This document shows, one piece after another, positions 43,942 to 53,500 of a stretch of 64,000 bases of DNA. Source of the DNA: Goekera deserti (GTDB taxonomy: Bacteria > Actinomycetota > Actinomycetes > Mycobacteriales > Geodermatophilaceae); contig NZ_JAAGWK010000030.1 of assembly GCF_010685995.1 (NCBI RefSeq), positions 1 through 64,000 on the forward strand, given 5' to 3'. A model generated the notes under the pieces. The model worked only from the letters and a program-made list of their open reading frames with translations. It did not search any database and was not told the DNA's origin. Position 1 is the first letter of the stretch, and each line of letters begins with the position of its first letter. Position numbers and translations under genes: made by a program.

Positions 43942-44045
43942 TCGTCCCGTACGCCTGGTCCGAGCAACGGGCTGCTACCGTCCGCTCAAGCAGGGACACT
44001 GTGCGTCACCGCCTGGGGACGACGGACGAGGAGCTGACGACCGCA

Positions 44046-44654
44046 GTGCACGAACGGACCGCGCGATGGCTGGCCACGGTGCTCACCGTCGTCGCGGTGG
44101 CCGGGTGCGGTGCGGGCGACGGGGAGCCGGCCGCCGCCCCCGTGCCGACCCCGGTGGCCACCCCGGCGACGACCCCGAGCACGCCGTCCTCGCCGCCGCT
44201 GCCGACGAACCCGCCGCCCGGCTTCGACACGACGACGATCACCCCGCGCACCGACGTCCCGCGCGAGGGCTACCCGCTCGTGCCGCTGGACGACTGCATC
44301 GCGCTGGGCACCCGGACGGTGCTGCTGGACATCGAGGAGGTGATGGCCACCAGGGAGTACGGGCCGGACGGCCTGCCGACCGCCACCTTCCTGGACAACT
44401 GGGCCGGGGCGATCGACAACTGGCGGGTGGGACTGGACGAGTTCCGCGGCGTGCTGCAGCGGCTGCTGGACGCCGGGTACCCGGCCGACCACCCCCTGGT
44501 GACCGAGATGCAGGAGCTCGTCGACGCGTGGTCCCAGTCGATCGCCGACGGCGAGGCGGGCCGGCACGAGACGTTCGCCGCCGGCTACCTGCGCCGCCGG
44601 GCCGCACTCGAGCAGGTGCTCACCGACATGGACCCCAGCTGCGACTACGGCTGA
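44046..44654 (+). CDS. Secreted lipoprotein, hypothetical
   Basis: GTG at 44046 gives 202 residues with a lipoprotein signal peptide (ERTARWLATVLTVVAVAGC, lipobox V-A-G-C). A Pro/Thr linker (PAAAPVPTPVATPATTPSTPSSPP) precedes a helical domain with two cysteines (DDCIALG and the C-terminal DPSCDYG). GTG at 44001 would add 15 residues before the signal; the signal length favours 44046. No family is recognised. Location is the outer face of the cytoplasmic membrane. Confidence 0.72.
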   Translation: MHERTARWLATVLTVVAVAGCGAGDGEPAAAPVPTPVATPATTPSTPSSPPLPTNPPPGFDTTTITPRTDVPREGYPLVPLDDCIALGTRTVLLDIEEVMATREYGPDGLPTATFLDNWAGAIDNWRVGLDEFRGVLQRLLDAGYPADHPLVTEMQELVDAWSQSIADGEAGRHETFAAGYLRRRAALEQVLTDMDPSCDYG

Positions 44655-44799
44655 GCCGCCGCCTTCGAGACCTCCCGCGCAGCGGCCCCCGATCGGGTGG
44701 TCCTCGCCCGCTCGGCACTCCCCCGGCGCGCCGGTCCGGCATCCTCACAGGTGCCGGGTGCCCGAACGACCGGCCGGACCCAACGCTGAGGAGCAGACG

Positions 44800-45150
44800 G
44801 TGAGCGACGAGCAGGCCCCGATCACGGTCACCGCCCGCCACGGCCACACCGTGCAGGTGGACGCGACCCGGCTGGCCGAGGCCGCCGAGGCCATGCGCAC
44901 CTCGGAGGCCGAGACGAACGGCCTGACCGTGCACGTGACCGAGGCACTGCTGCCGATCAGCTCCTTCGGCGACGTGCCCGGTGGCAGCGAGGCCGGCGCC
45001 CGCCTGCAGACTGCGGTCCGGGACCACCTGCGCGCACTGACGGACATGGGCCTGTCGCTGGGCGACCTGGCCAGCCGGATCGACGCCGCCGCGATGCTCG
45101 GCTCGCTGCTCGACCCGGCCACCCGGAGGGCGAGCGCCATCCCGCAGTGA
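44800..45150 (+). CDS. EspC/WXG100-like small helical protein (tentative)
   Basis: GTG at 44800 follows GAGGAG. The 116-residue product starts with a strand-like segment (ITVTARHGHTVQVD), then two long helices (ATRLAEAAEAMRTSEAETNGLTVHVTEALLPI and GARLQTAVRDHLRALTDMGLSLGDLASRIDAAA), similar in size and layout to EspC-type ESX secretion substrates, which bind DNA or partners after export. No WXG motif and no ESX genes are nearby, so the assignment is tentative. No signal peptide. Confidence 0.6.
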   Translation: MSDEQAPITVTARHGHTVQVDATRLAEAAEAMRTSEAETNGLTVHVTEALLPISSFGDVPGGSEAGARLQTAVRDHLRALTDMGLSLGDLASRIDAAAMLGSLLDPATRRASAIPQ

Positions 45151-45413
45151 GCACCGATGCCCGGCGGGCCGGTGCGCGGACGCGGCAGCGTGACCGGGGA
45201 GCGGTGCCTGCCGGACCCCGGCGTCGACGTCGACCGCGGGGAGCGCGCGGCGAGGACGCGATGCAGAGCGAGCACATCCGTCAGGTGACCGGGCCCGACG
45301 GCGCCTGATGGACATCCCGGGCCATGGCGACGCACGTGACTCCGAGCGGTACGGTCGCGAGCCGCTCCCCCGTCGGCGCATCGATCGTCACAGCGGCCGA
45401 CCCGGAGGAGCCG

Positions 45414-45833
45414 ATGTCCCTCAGGTGGCGACGGCGACGACCATCACCCCCTTCTCGTGGACCGGTGGACGTCGAGGGCATCAGGGCGTTGATCGCCGAC
45501 GTGCTGGCGACCCTGCCGCCGGGCGCAGCCGGCGTCGAGGGAAGGCGTTCACCGTTGCGCCACCACTCGGGGGCACCGGAGGGCGGCCGGGATCACCTGC
45601 GGCTGCACGTCGTCCCCCGCGCGCCCGACGCGCTCGACATCGCGATCGACGTCCATGGTGAGCACGGCGTCGTCCACGTCTTCGTCGGCGACTTCCTGCC
45701 CATCGAACTGACAGCGCCCGTGGACATCAACTCCGACCCACCACGACCTGCCCTGGACGTGATCCGGGAGGCTCTCGCCGAGGCCACCACCGGTGTCGTC
45801 GAAGGCGAACGAACTGCACCGCCGTGGGTGTGA
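45414..45833 (+). CDS. Hypothetical protein, 139 aa
   Basis: ATG at 45414 follows GGAGGAG at ideal spacing. After an Arg-rich start (SLRWRRRRPSPPSRG) there is a compact alpha/beta sequence (VDVEGIRALIADVLATLPPG...LHVVPRAPDALDIAIDVHGEHGVVHVFVGDFLPIEL...VIREALAEATTGVVEG). It is Asp/Glu-rich and may form a small beta-sheet domain. No family recognised and no operon partner. The intergenic 45151-45413 contains only a doubtful coupled frame; 45834-46040 holds nothing recognisable. Confidence 0.6.
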   Translation: MSLRWRRRRPSPPSRGPVDVEGIRALIADVLATLPPGAAGVEGRRSPLRHHSGAPEGGRDHLRLHVVPRAPDALDIAIDVHGEHGVVHVFVGDFLPIELTAPVDINSDPPRPALDVIREALAEATTGVVEGERTAPPWV

Positions 45834-46040
45834 TCCCGCCCGTGACGCGTGGCGGCTCGGCCGCAGCTCACCGACATGGGCACTCGAGGGGTGTGGTGCC
45901 GGACGAGCGACCCGCGCGGCGGCGACCCGCGCCCGTCAGCGTGGTAGCGGGAACCGGGTCGCCGATGCAGCCGAGCCCGCCTCGCGCGGTGCGGACCTCG
46001 ATGCACGGGAGCGCGGTGACGGCAGCGGGGCCCAGCGCGC

Positions 46041-47170
46041 TCAGTAGGGGCTGGACAGGGCCCCCATCGCGCGGCCCCGCAGCTGGTTCTGCACCTGGAC
46101 GGGTTCTCCGCGGGCCTGCAGGCGGCCGATCTCCACGCTGGTCTCGACGACCAGCCGGGCCCGCTCGAAGCGGCGCTGCGCGAAGCGCTGGAGGACCTCC
46201 TCGACGGCGCCGCCGCCGGCGACCTCCTGTCCGAGCACGACGGCGTCCTCGATGGCCATGCCGCCACCGGAGGCGAGGTGGGCGGTGGTGGCATGCGCGG
46301 CGTCGCCGATGACCACGACCCGTCCCCGGTACCAGGGGTCGGGCAGCAACAACCAGTCGTAGTCGTTGACGACCATGCGGGTCTCGTCGGTGATCCGGTC
46401 CCGGAGCGCCTGCATCAGCGGGGCGGTGAAGGCGCCCATGTTCTCCCGGACGATCCGGCGGGCCTCGTCCTGGTCGATGTGCGGCTTGCCGGGGTAGTCC
46501 CGGCCGGCGGCGAAGTAGACCCGGCCATCGCGCAGCCGCAGCGTCACGATGAGGTGCTCGCCGGACTGGTAGAAGCCGTCCGGGCCGACTCGGGCACGTC
46601 GTCGACGACGGCGCGGAACATGGTGGTGCCGGAGTACTGCGGGGTGACCAGGTCCCCGACGACCAGGGCCCGAGTCCGGGACCGGACACCGTCTGCGCCG
46701 ACGACCACGTCGTACGTCGCCCGCGACCCGTCGGTGAGCGTGGCGGTGACCGAGTCGGCGTCCTGCTCGAGCGCGGCGATGCCGACGCCGACGCGGACGT
46801 CGGCGCCTGCCTCCTCCGCGCCGTCCCGGAGGATGCTCGCCATCGTCGGCCGGTAGATGACGATGCCCAGGGGCAGCCGGGACGGCGGCCGTGGCGGCAT
46901 GGGCGCTGTCGGGACCGGTTCCCCGGCTGCGTCGAGGTACCGGAACACGTCCTGTGGGGACCGCACGGACCCCTCCTCGATGAACCGGTCGAGCAGGCCG
47001 ATCTCGTCGAGCCCGTCGACGGCCCGGTTGAGCAGGGTGATCGCGGCGCCGGCGGTGCGGTCGTGGAGCTCGGCGACGGTGACGTCGATGCCCTGGCGGG
47101 CCAGGGCGTTGGCGGCGGTCAGACCGGCGATGCCGGCGCCGACGATCAGCGCGCGGTGGATGGTGGGCAC
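46041..47170 (-). pseudogene. FAD-dependent aromatic monooxygenase, frameshifted
   Basis: GTG at 47170 starts HRALIVGAGIAGLTAANALARQG, the FAD-binding GxGxxG of the PHBH/UbiH family. RATYDVVVGADGVRSRTR is the DG motif and RVVVIGDAAHATTAHLASGGGMAIEDAVVLGQEV is the GD motif. The two halves are in different frames: at about 46590 the first frame turns into TASTSPASTSS and stops, while the next frame resumes with GPDGFYQSGEHLIVTLRLRDG. A single-base loss after the VPES codons explains it. Intact, the enzyme would hydroxylate an aromatic ring. It is the last gene of a decayed operon, so true inactivation is more likely than a sequence error, but both are possible. Confidence 0.8.
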
Positions 47171-47204
47171 GGCGGGACTCCTGTTCTGCGGCGGTGCAGG
47201 GTGG

Positions 47205-47474
47205 TGGGGGAAATCGGTGACGCCCAGCAGTCCGGAGGAGATCAGCCGGGACGGTGCGACGGCGGTCTCCGGCGGGTCGCCCACGGTGTCGACCAGGTGC
47301 GGGTCGGCTGGCCGCTCACCCGGGGCTGCAACCGCACGGGTGGACGACCACGAGCGCGCGGAGCCCCTGGGCGCGGGCCCTGGACTCCGCGAGCGCCGGG
47401 ACGTCGAACTCCGCCAGCGGTGCTCCTGCGTCCGGGAGCAGGGCGCGCGCGTGGACGTCGACGGTGCGGCTCAC
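47205..47474 (-). pseudogene. ACMSD-like amidohydrolase remnant
   Basis: GTG at 47474 overlaps the preceding FAH-type stop (GTGA). The frame begins RTVDVHARALLPDAG, an amidohydrolase N-terminus in which the second His of HxH is now Arg. It jumps within about 30 residues to LRALVVVHPCGCSPG, normally in the middle of the protein, then stops. Another frame continues PADPHLVDTVGDPPETAVAPSRLISSGLL, the ACMSD-family segment that follows HPHG. Internal deletion, frameshift and loss of the C-terminus make it non-functional. The family decarboxylates or hydrolyses ring-cleavage products. Confidence 0.65.
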
Positions 47475-47767
47475 GTGTTGGTCCAGTGGCCGACGCGCGG
47501 CTCCAGCCCCTGCAGGTCCTCGGCGGTGCAGCGGTTGCCCTGGCGGCCGAGGTCGGTGATCTGGCTGTCGATGACGTCGCCGTCGGGCAGGAGGCGACCG
47601 TGGTGCTTGCCGCTGCCGGGCGGGGAGCGGAGGAAGACGACGTCCCCCGGGGGGAGGTCGACCCGCTCGGAGGCGTAGCTGACCAACTGTGCGGGGTCGA
47701 AGACCATGCCGTCGGTCGGCCGGTCCTGCATCACCTGCCCGTCGACCGTGAGCGTGGTCCGATGCCC
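47471..47767 (-). pseudogene. Fumarylacetoacetate-hydrolase-family C-terminal fragment
   Basis: The frame reads TLTVDGQVMQDRPTDGMVFDPAQLVSYASERVDLPPGDVVFLRSPPGSGKHHGRLLPDGDVIDSQITDLG, the C-terminal third of FAH-family hydratases/isomerases (usually F-x-G-T-P-x-G in place of FLRSPPGSG). The metal-binding N-terminal part is missing. It is the upstream partner of the amidohydrolase remnant through a GTGA overlap, showing that these were once a coupled meta-cleavage operon. Confidence 0.7.
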
Positions 47768-47943
47768 GGCCGCAGCAGGTGCCGCGCCACATCGCCCTCA
47801 CGCGCGGTGTCGTGACCGCCGATGCCGAACAGCTCCCGTTCGTGCGGGAACGGGCCGGCCGCCCGGGCGGCCTTCCTGGTCAGGATAGATCCGGGCAGCG
47901 GGGGGTCGTGCGGCGTGCACGGCACCTGGACGACGGAGGCCAT
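47768..47943 (-). pseudogene. 5'-most remnant of the catabolic operon, unassigned
   Basis: ATG at 47943 (GAGAGGGA upstream) opens MASVVQVPCTPHDPPLPGSIL, reminiscent of the start of class III extradiol dioxygenases, and then FGIGGHDTAREGDVARHLLRPGIGP. The frame loses sense where the FAH-type fragment begins in another frame. A fusion by deletion of two genes is likely. Identity of the first gene is uncertain. Confidence 0.4.
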
Positions 47944-48115
47944 TCACGTCCCTCTCGTCGCGGCGTGTCCGGCGTCATCGCTGGACGGGCGACCACCGCG
48001 AACTCGGGGTCCAGAGTGGTGTGGCCGGGACCACTGCCGGAATGGCCAGTTCGGTATGGCAAGGATGGGCGGCCGTTATGCCAGCGTCGTCGACCGCCGA
48101 ACAAGGGAGCTCCTC
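47944..48115. promoter_or_regulatory. Divergent promoter region of LysR and decayed catabolic operon
   Basis: 172 bases between the two divergent starts, the usual place for LysR binding. Arms TGGCA (48057-48061) and TGCCA (48079-48083) form one dyad, and a second ATGGCC-like half-site lies at about 48042-48047. Assignment as a LysR site is inference. Confidence 0.4.
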
Positions 48116-49111
48116 GTGACCGAGTCCACGTCCGCGGGCCACCGCACCGGTGGGGCCCAGCCGTCGTCCGGTGTGCCGCGGTCGACCAGCCTCGCCCTGC
48201 GCAGCCAGGACCTCGTCTCCCTGCCGGTGCTGCACGCCCGGCTCCACGAGCGCAACGTGACCCGGGCCGGTGAGTCGATGGGCATGAGCCAGCCCGCGGC
48301 CAGCGCCGTGCTGGCACGGCTGCGTCGGCGCTTCGGCGACCAGTTGCTGGTCCGGGTGGGTCGCGGCTACGAGCTGACGCCGCTGGCGGCGAGCCTGCTC
48401 GACCGGTTGGACGTCGCCGTACAGGCACTGGAGCGGTTGTTCGGTCAGGACTTCGACCCGGCCAGCAGCACCCGCGACTTCGTCCTCGTCGCCTCCGACT
48501 ACGTGCCCGCGGTGCTCGGCGAGGAGCTCAACCGGATCATGGCCGAGGAGGCCCCGGGCGTCGGCCTGGACCTGCGCCCGCTGACCACCACCGCCCTGCT
48601 CGACATGGACGCCACCCTGCGCCAGGCCGACGGGGTGGTGATGCCCCACGAGATGATCCATGGCTACCCCGGCAACGTCCTCCTCCGGGACCGGTGGGTG
48701 TGCATCGTCGCGCAGTCCAACACCGCCGTCGGCGACGAGCTCCGCATCGACCACCTCGCCGTCCTCCCATGGGCCGCCCAGTACAGCCGGCTCGACCCGG
48801 GCGGGACGCCGGCCCTGCGGCAGCTGCGCGCGCTGGGCATCGAACCGCACGTCGAGGTCGTCACCGAGGGGTTCCTCGCGGTGCCGTTCCTCGTGGCCGG
48901 CAGCAACCGCATCGCCTTCCTGCAGGAGCGCCTCGCCCAGCGGTGCGCCGCCACGGCCCCCGTCCGCGTGCTGCCCAGCCCGGTGGAGGTCGGTGACCTC
49001 GCCGTGAGCCTGCGCTGGCACCCGGGCGCCACCGACGACCCGGGCAGCCGGTGGTTCCGCGGCGTGCTGCAGCGGGCCGCGGCCCGGCTCGATCAGGCCA
49101 TCACCGGCTGA
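48116..49111 (+). CDS. LysR-family transcriptional regulator (NodD/NahR-like)
   Basis: A 331-residue regulator. The winged helix (about 25-90, DLVSLPVLHARLHERNVTRAGESMGMSQPAASAVLARLRRRFGDQLLVR) is followed by a long linker helix and a periplasmic-binding-like effector domain. The pattern (SLPVLHALLxERNVTRAA-type, and GYPGNVLLRDRWVCIVA) matches the NodD/NahR/PcaQ-like branch that responds to aromatic ligands. GTG at 48116 has GGGAG upstream. It is intact, whereas the divergent catabolic operon it would control is broken, so it may be an orphan. Confidence 0.9.
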   Translation: MTESTSAGHRTGGAQPSSGVPRSTSLALRSQDLVSLPVLHARLHERNVTRAGESMGMSQPAASAVLARLRRRFGDQLLVRVGRGYELTPLAASLLDRLDVAVQALERLFGQDFDPASSTRDFVLVASDYVPAVLGEELNRIMAEEAPGVGLDLRPLTTTALLDMDATLRQADGVVMPHEMIHGYPGNVLLRDRWVCIVAQSNTAVGDELRIDHLAVLPWAAQYSRLDPGGTPALRQLRALGIEPHVEVVTEGFLAVPFLVAGSNRIAFLQERLAQRCAATAPVRVLPSPVEVGDLAVSLRWHPGATDDPGSRWFRGVLQRAAARLDQAITG

Positions 49112-49282
49112 GAGGTCCGGTCGGGCAGGCACGCCTGGGGGACGGAAGCCGGAACGGCGCGCGCCGGCGACCCGCGCCGCTCCCCCACGGACCGGCCCGG
49201 CCGCCGCACCGGGCTGCTGCGCCATCGGTTGCGGCGAGGGCAGGGACCGGGCACCTCACGGGTCGGTGCGGGCACCGGGGAT

Positions 49283-49311
49283 CGCCCCGGCCACGCTGAG
49301 CGGCCGGGGCG
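49283..49311 (+). terminator. Hairpin downstream of LysR gene
   Basis: Perfect 10-bp stem (CGCCCCGGCC at 49283-49292 with its complement at 49302-49311), 9-base loop, about 170 bases after the LysR stop. Confidence 0.6.
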
Positions 49312-50317
49312 ACTCCGTGGTGCAGGTGGCAGTGGCGGGTACGGCGGCGTACCGAGTCCGTCCGGGGAGGGCGCGTTCGGTACGTGATCTCAGCGGCAGG
49401 GTGGCCGACGTCCCAGCACGCCCGCCGGGACGTCAGGCGAGCACCACGCTGACATCCCGGCGAGCCTCGCCATCAGCTGTCAACGGCTATCCAATGTCCA
49501 TCCAACGGTTACGAAATGCCCCGCACTCGGCGGCAGGCCCGCACCGGATTCGGTGCGGGCCTGCCGTGGAGCTGTCGCTGATGCGCCGATCCGGCCGATC
49601 GCCTGTTAGCAGTCAGCACGGACGCGCTGTCCATCGGCGGTGCCAAGGTCGGCTTGCGGAGACCCGCGCGTGCGAGAGTTCCTGCTGACGGTGGACCGCG
49701 CCGGCTTTACGCTGACCTGTGGCATCGTGCCGTCGGGAGGAATCGAACCCCCCGCGTCGCCCATGCTGGACTGCCACGCCATGCGGCGTCGTCTGTGTAG
49801 CGCTGTGAACGCCGGCGCATCCAGGGACGGCACCTGGTACAACGGTACGGCCCCGGGAGTTCTTCCCGTCGCAAACGCGGAATCTCCCGCTGTGCGGCTG
49901 ATCCGCGAGCCGGAGCGGCCGCTGCGCGTGGCCGTCGACCTCCCGATGAGCAAGGTGTTCTGACCGCCACCGACGCCAATGCCTGACGGGCGCCGCCGAC
50001 GCCGGCTGGCGGCACTGCTGGGCGGGCACCGCCGACGAGCTGTGAGATGTGCGGCCGCCACCGTCAGCTGGCTGAAGGACGCCAACAAAGCCTCCGAGGC
50101 GATGTCCCGCAGGGTCGTCGTGCGGGCGCTGGAGTCGACCGTGCCACCCAGGGGCTGATCCTGTAGCCCCGCGGTCCACCGACGGCGACCCGGCGGGGGG
50201 GTGTTCATGGGTCGGCTCCTCGGTTGAGTCGTCCACCGGCCCGATGCCTGCCGCGACGACCCGCACCGTTCGGCCGCCACCGCGCTGCGCAGTCGCCCCC
50301 GGATCCCTGTCCACCGC
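49312..50317. other. Gene-poor scar between core genes and the defence island
   Basis: About 1 kb without a convincing intact gene. Base composition falls locally (for example 49480-49530 and 49840-49900), unlike the neighbours. On the minus strand ATG 50208 with GAGGAG upstream opens a 200-codon frame whose first 45 residues (TVDSSARTTTLRDIASEALLASFSQLTVAA) look protein-like, but the rest is low complexity and reads through the tRNA-like T-arm, so it is probably a truncated relic. Confidence 0.5.
49727..49756 (-). other. tRNA T-arm/acceptor-like fragment (possible attachment-site relic)
   Basis: On the minus strand GGGGG-TTCGATT-CCTCC forms a T-arm with the universal TTCGA loop, followed by CGACGGCA, like an acceptor 3' strand. 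An 8-bp complement (GACGGCAC on the plus strand at 49826-49833) exists, but 107 bases apart and without D or anticodon arms, so this is not an intact tRNA. Such 3'-tRNA fragments mark integration sites; here it borders the island. Confidence 0.4.
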
Positions 50318-50413
50318 TTACCCGCCGTCGCTGGCCGGGGACGCGAACGTGGGCCGGTCGGCCTCGTCGACGTCGAACAGCGACAGCTGTCCAACCACCG
50401 TCGCCCTACGCAT
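50318..50413 (-). CDS. 31-residue peptide with QLSLFD clamp-like motif
   Basis: ATG at 50413, about 100 bases downstream of the helicase stop and in the same orientation, encodes MRRATVVGQLSLFDVDEA and a short polar end. Q-L-S-L-F is the consensus beta-sliding-clamp-binding peptide. The Shine-Dalgarno is poor. It may be a genuine short peptide, the start of a truncated gene, or chance. Confidence 0.3.
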   Translation of the reverse strand: MRRATVVGQLSLFDVDEADRPTFASPASDGG

Positions 50414-50516
50414 GGCTCACACCGTCCACGTCGCCGTTGCGTTGTCACGGATCCAGCTTTCCCTTCGCCCAATCCAGACAATGATCTTGACCGATTTCGG
50501 AGTCCGGGACGGTCGA

Positions 50517-53500
50517 CTACCAGTCCATCCCCGCGGCCTCGAGGCGGGCGATCTGCTCCGGGCTCAACTTGTCCCTCCTGCGCTCGTAGCGCCGACTGTT
50601 GACCCATTCGCCGAGGCGGAACCCGTCGCTCGCGCGGTATGCCCTGGGTACTCGGCCGTGGCCGTGCTCGTCGACGTACGCCCTCAGCGCAGCCAGCCCG
50701 CGGGCGAACTGGATCGTCAGCGGCTCCCAGACGAAGCCCAGCGCGTCGAGACGGGCGATCCGCTCCTGGGGCAGGCCGCTGTTCTTGCGCTCGGACCGGA
50801 GCCGGTTTGCCCAGCCGCCCAGATCGAAGCCGTCGGGAGTCCGGTACCCGGTCGGTACGTGCCGGTGGCCGTCCTGGGCGGGATAGGCCTCGAGCGCGGC
50901 GAGCCCGCGGCCGAAGTAGTCGGCCAGGGCATCCGACACGAACCCGAGCGCGTCGAGCGCGGCGATCTGCCCGTCGGTCAGCTTGCTCTGCCTGCGGTTC
51001 TGCCGGTGCAGGTGCACCCATCTGCCGAGGGCGAACCCGTCGGGGGTCCGATGCGTCTGGGGCACCCGGGCGTCGCCGTGCTCGTCCACGTACGCCTCGA
51101 GCGCGGCTAGCCCGCGGGCGAAGTCCTCCGCCGTCGGCTCCCAGATGAACCCGAGCGCGTCGAGCGCGGCGATCTGCTCGGCGGACAGTCGGCGCTCGCG
51201 GCGGTCGCTGCGGCGGTTGTTGACCCATGTGCCCAGGGCGAATCCGTCGATCTGGCACCCCCGCGGCACCCGGGTGTGGCCCTTCTCCGCCTTGAACGAC
51301 TTCAGCGCGATGAGCCCTCGGGCGAAGTCCGCGGCGACGGGGTCCCACTCGAAGCCCAGCGACTCCAGCGCCCGGATCTGCTCCTCGGGGAGGATGCCCT
51401 CCTTGTAGAACCGTCGTCGGTGGCTCAGCCAGCGGCCGAGGGGGAAGCGGTCGGCGGTCTGGTGCCCCTGCGGCACGCGGGCGTCGCCGTGCTCGGCCAC
51501 GTAGGCCTCGAGCGCGGCCAGCGCGCGGGCGACGTCGTCGGCGAGCGGCTCCCAGGCGAAGTCCAGGGCGTCCAGCACCGCGATCCGCTCGGCGGTCAGC
51601 CGGCCGTCGCGACGCTCCCGGCGACGGTTCTCCACCCAGGTGCCCAGGGGGTAGCCGTCGTCGGTCTTGAACTTGCTGGGGACCCGGGCGTGGCCCTTAC
51701 GGGCTACGAAGGCCTCGAGGATCCCCAGCCCGTACGCCCAGCCGGAGCCGATCCGCTGCACCGCCTGCAGCCAGATCCGGTCAGCCAGGGCAGCCGCGTC
51801 GGCGCCGGGAACGTCGACGACGATGCGACCGCTGCCCCTCCGACCGATGCGGCCGCTCCGCCCCAGCGCACGGCGCGCCTGCTCGATCTGGTCGGCCAGC
51901 ACGTCGTCGTGGTCGGCGAGGGCTGCCATCACGTCCCACACCGGCGCGTAGCCGTTGTCCGTGACGGCGGTCTGCTCGTCGTCGTCCTGAGTGACCGGGA
52001 CCGGGACGACGACGTAGCCGAGGTCCTTCCCGTCTGCGCGGCGCAGCACCCGCCCGACCGCCTGGACCACGTCGATCCGGGAGCGGCGGGGGTCGACGAA
52101 GACGACCGCGTCGAGTGCCGGCACGTCGACGCCCGCGGTCAGGCAGCGCGCGTTGGAGACGATCCGGACGGCCGGCTGACCGGGCCGCCCGGCACGCTCC
52201 AGCCGGGCCAGTGCGGCGGCCCGCACGTCGGCCGGTTGCTCGCCGGTGACGGTCTCTGCTGCGAGGTCGACGTGCAGCTCGGGCGGCGCCCAGGATCGGT
52301 GCGTGTCGAGCAGCCGGGTGAAGGTGCGGGCGCCGGCCACCCGGGAGTGGAAGGTGACGATGCGCCGCCGACCGTGGTCGCGAGCCAGGCGCAGTACGGC
52401 GAGTGCGGCGGCGAGGGTGCGCGCGTCGGTGGTGATCTCGGCGTCGACGAGCGCCCGGTGGTTGATTGCGGCTGCGGCCTTCTCGTCGGCGCCCAGCACG
52501 ACCAGCCGATAGTCCGATAGCAGACCGGCCGCCATCGCGGCGCCGAACGTCAGTCGGTAGGCGACTGGGCCGAACACCGCCGGGTCGTCCATCGAGGCCC
52601 ACTCGTCGGGGTCGGACGCGCGCAGGTGCGGGGCGACCAGCCGCGGCGTGGCGGTCGCGAACAGCCGCAGGTCGGCCCGGATCCGCTCACCGTCCAGCAC
52701 GGTGGCGAAGGCAGGTGAAGGGCGGCCGGCGAGGTAGTGGGCCTCGTCGGCGACGACGAGGTCGAAGGCGGCGTCGGTGAGCCGCTGGGCGGCGGCGATG
52801 CGCGGGGAGGACTGGTACGTGGCGAACACGGCCCGCGGCCGGTCGCCGTCCGGCATGTTCATGAAGGTCGCGATCGCGGCCGGCTCTGTCATGGTGGGCA
52901 CGCCGAGGTCCGCAGCGCTCACGGTCGGCTCGTCGAGGTCCTCGCCGGGCACTGGGGTTCCGACGGTGGCGTCCGAGCAGACCGCAATCGCGGCCATCAG
53001 GCCGCCGTACTGCCGGCGGTACTCGGCGATCAGCTGGCGCAGCAGCGACAGGGTCGGGGCGAGTACGAGCAGCCGGCCGGCCGGGAGGGCGAGCGCGATG
53101 CCGTGCGTGGTGATCGTCTTGCCGGTGCCGCAGGCCATCAGCAGCTGGGCGCGGTGGGCGCCGCCGGCCAGCAGCGTCTGGACGTGCCGCACGGCCTCCC
53201 ACTGGTACTCGTGCAGCGCGCGGGGCTCGAGCCGGTCCGGCGTGTCGGCGAGTGCGACCAGCACGCCGGCGTGGTCGGCGGGCCACCGGTCCCCCGCGTG
53301 CATCTCGATCTCGGCGGCGGCCCAGGTCACGAAGGGCTTGAGCATGCTCTGCCGGGCGAGCTCCGTGCGGGCGTGGCGGGTGAGAACTGCGTCCCCGAGC
53401 AGGATGAGCAGCCGGTCGGTGAACGGCCCGGCGGCCGACTTCGCCGCGAACGTCGCCAGCTCCTCCCAGCCCACGCCGACCGGCGAGCCGCCGGTCCGGA

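Noticed and set aside
45147-45308. 53-codon frame with GTGA overlap after the EspC-like gene
   Set aside because: Product is almost all Arg/Ala/Gly with no conserved feature; the overlap alone is not enough.
49727-49833. Intact tRNA or tRNA-Sec with 8-bp acceptor
   Set aside because: The closing stem is 107 bases apart and no D arm or anticodon arm could be folded by eye.
49606-50208. 200-codon minus-strand frame with good ribosome site
   Set aside because: Only the first 45 residues look protein-like; the rest crosses the tRNA-like fragment and low-complexity sequence, so it is treated as a relic.
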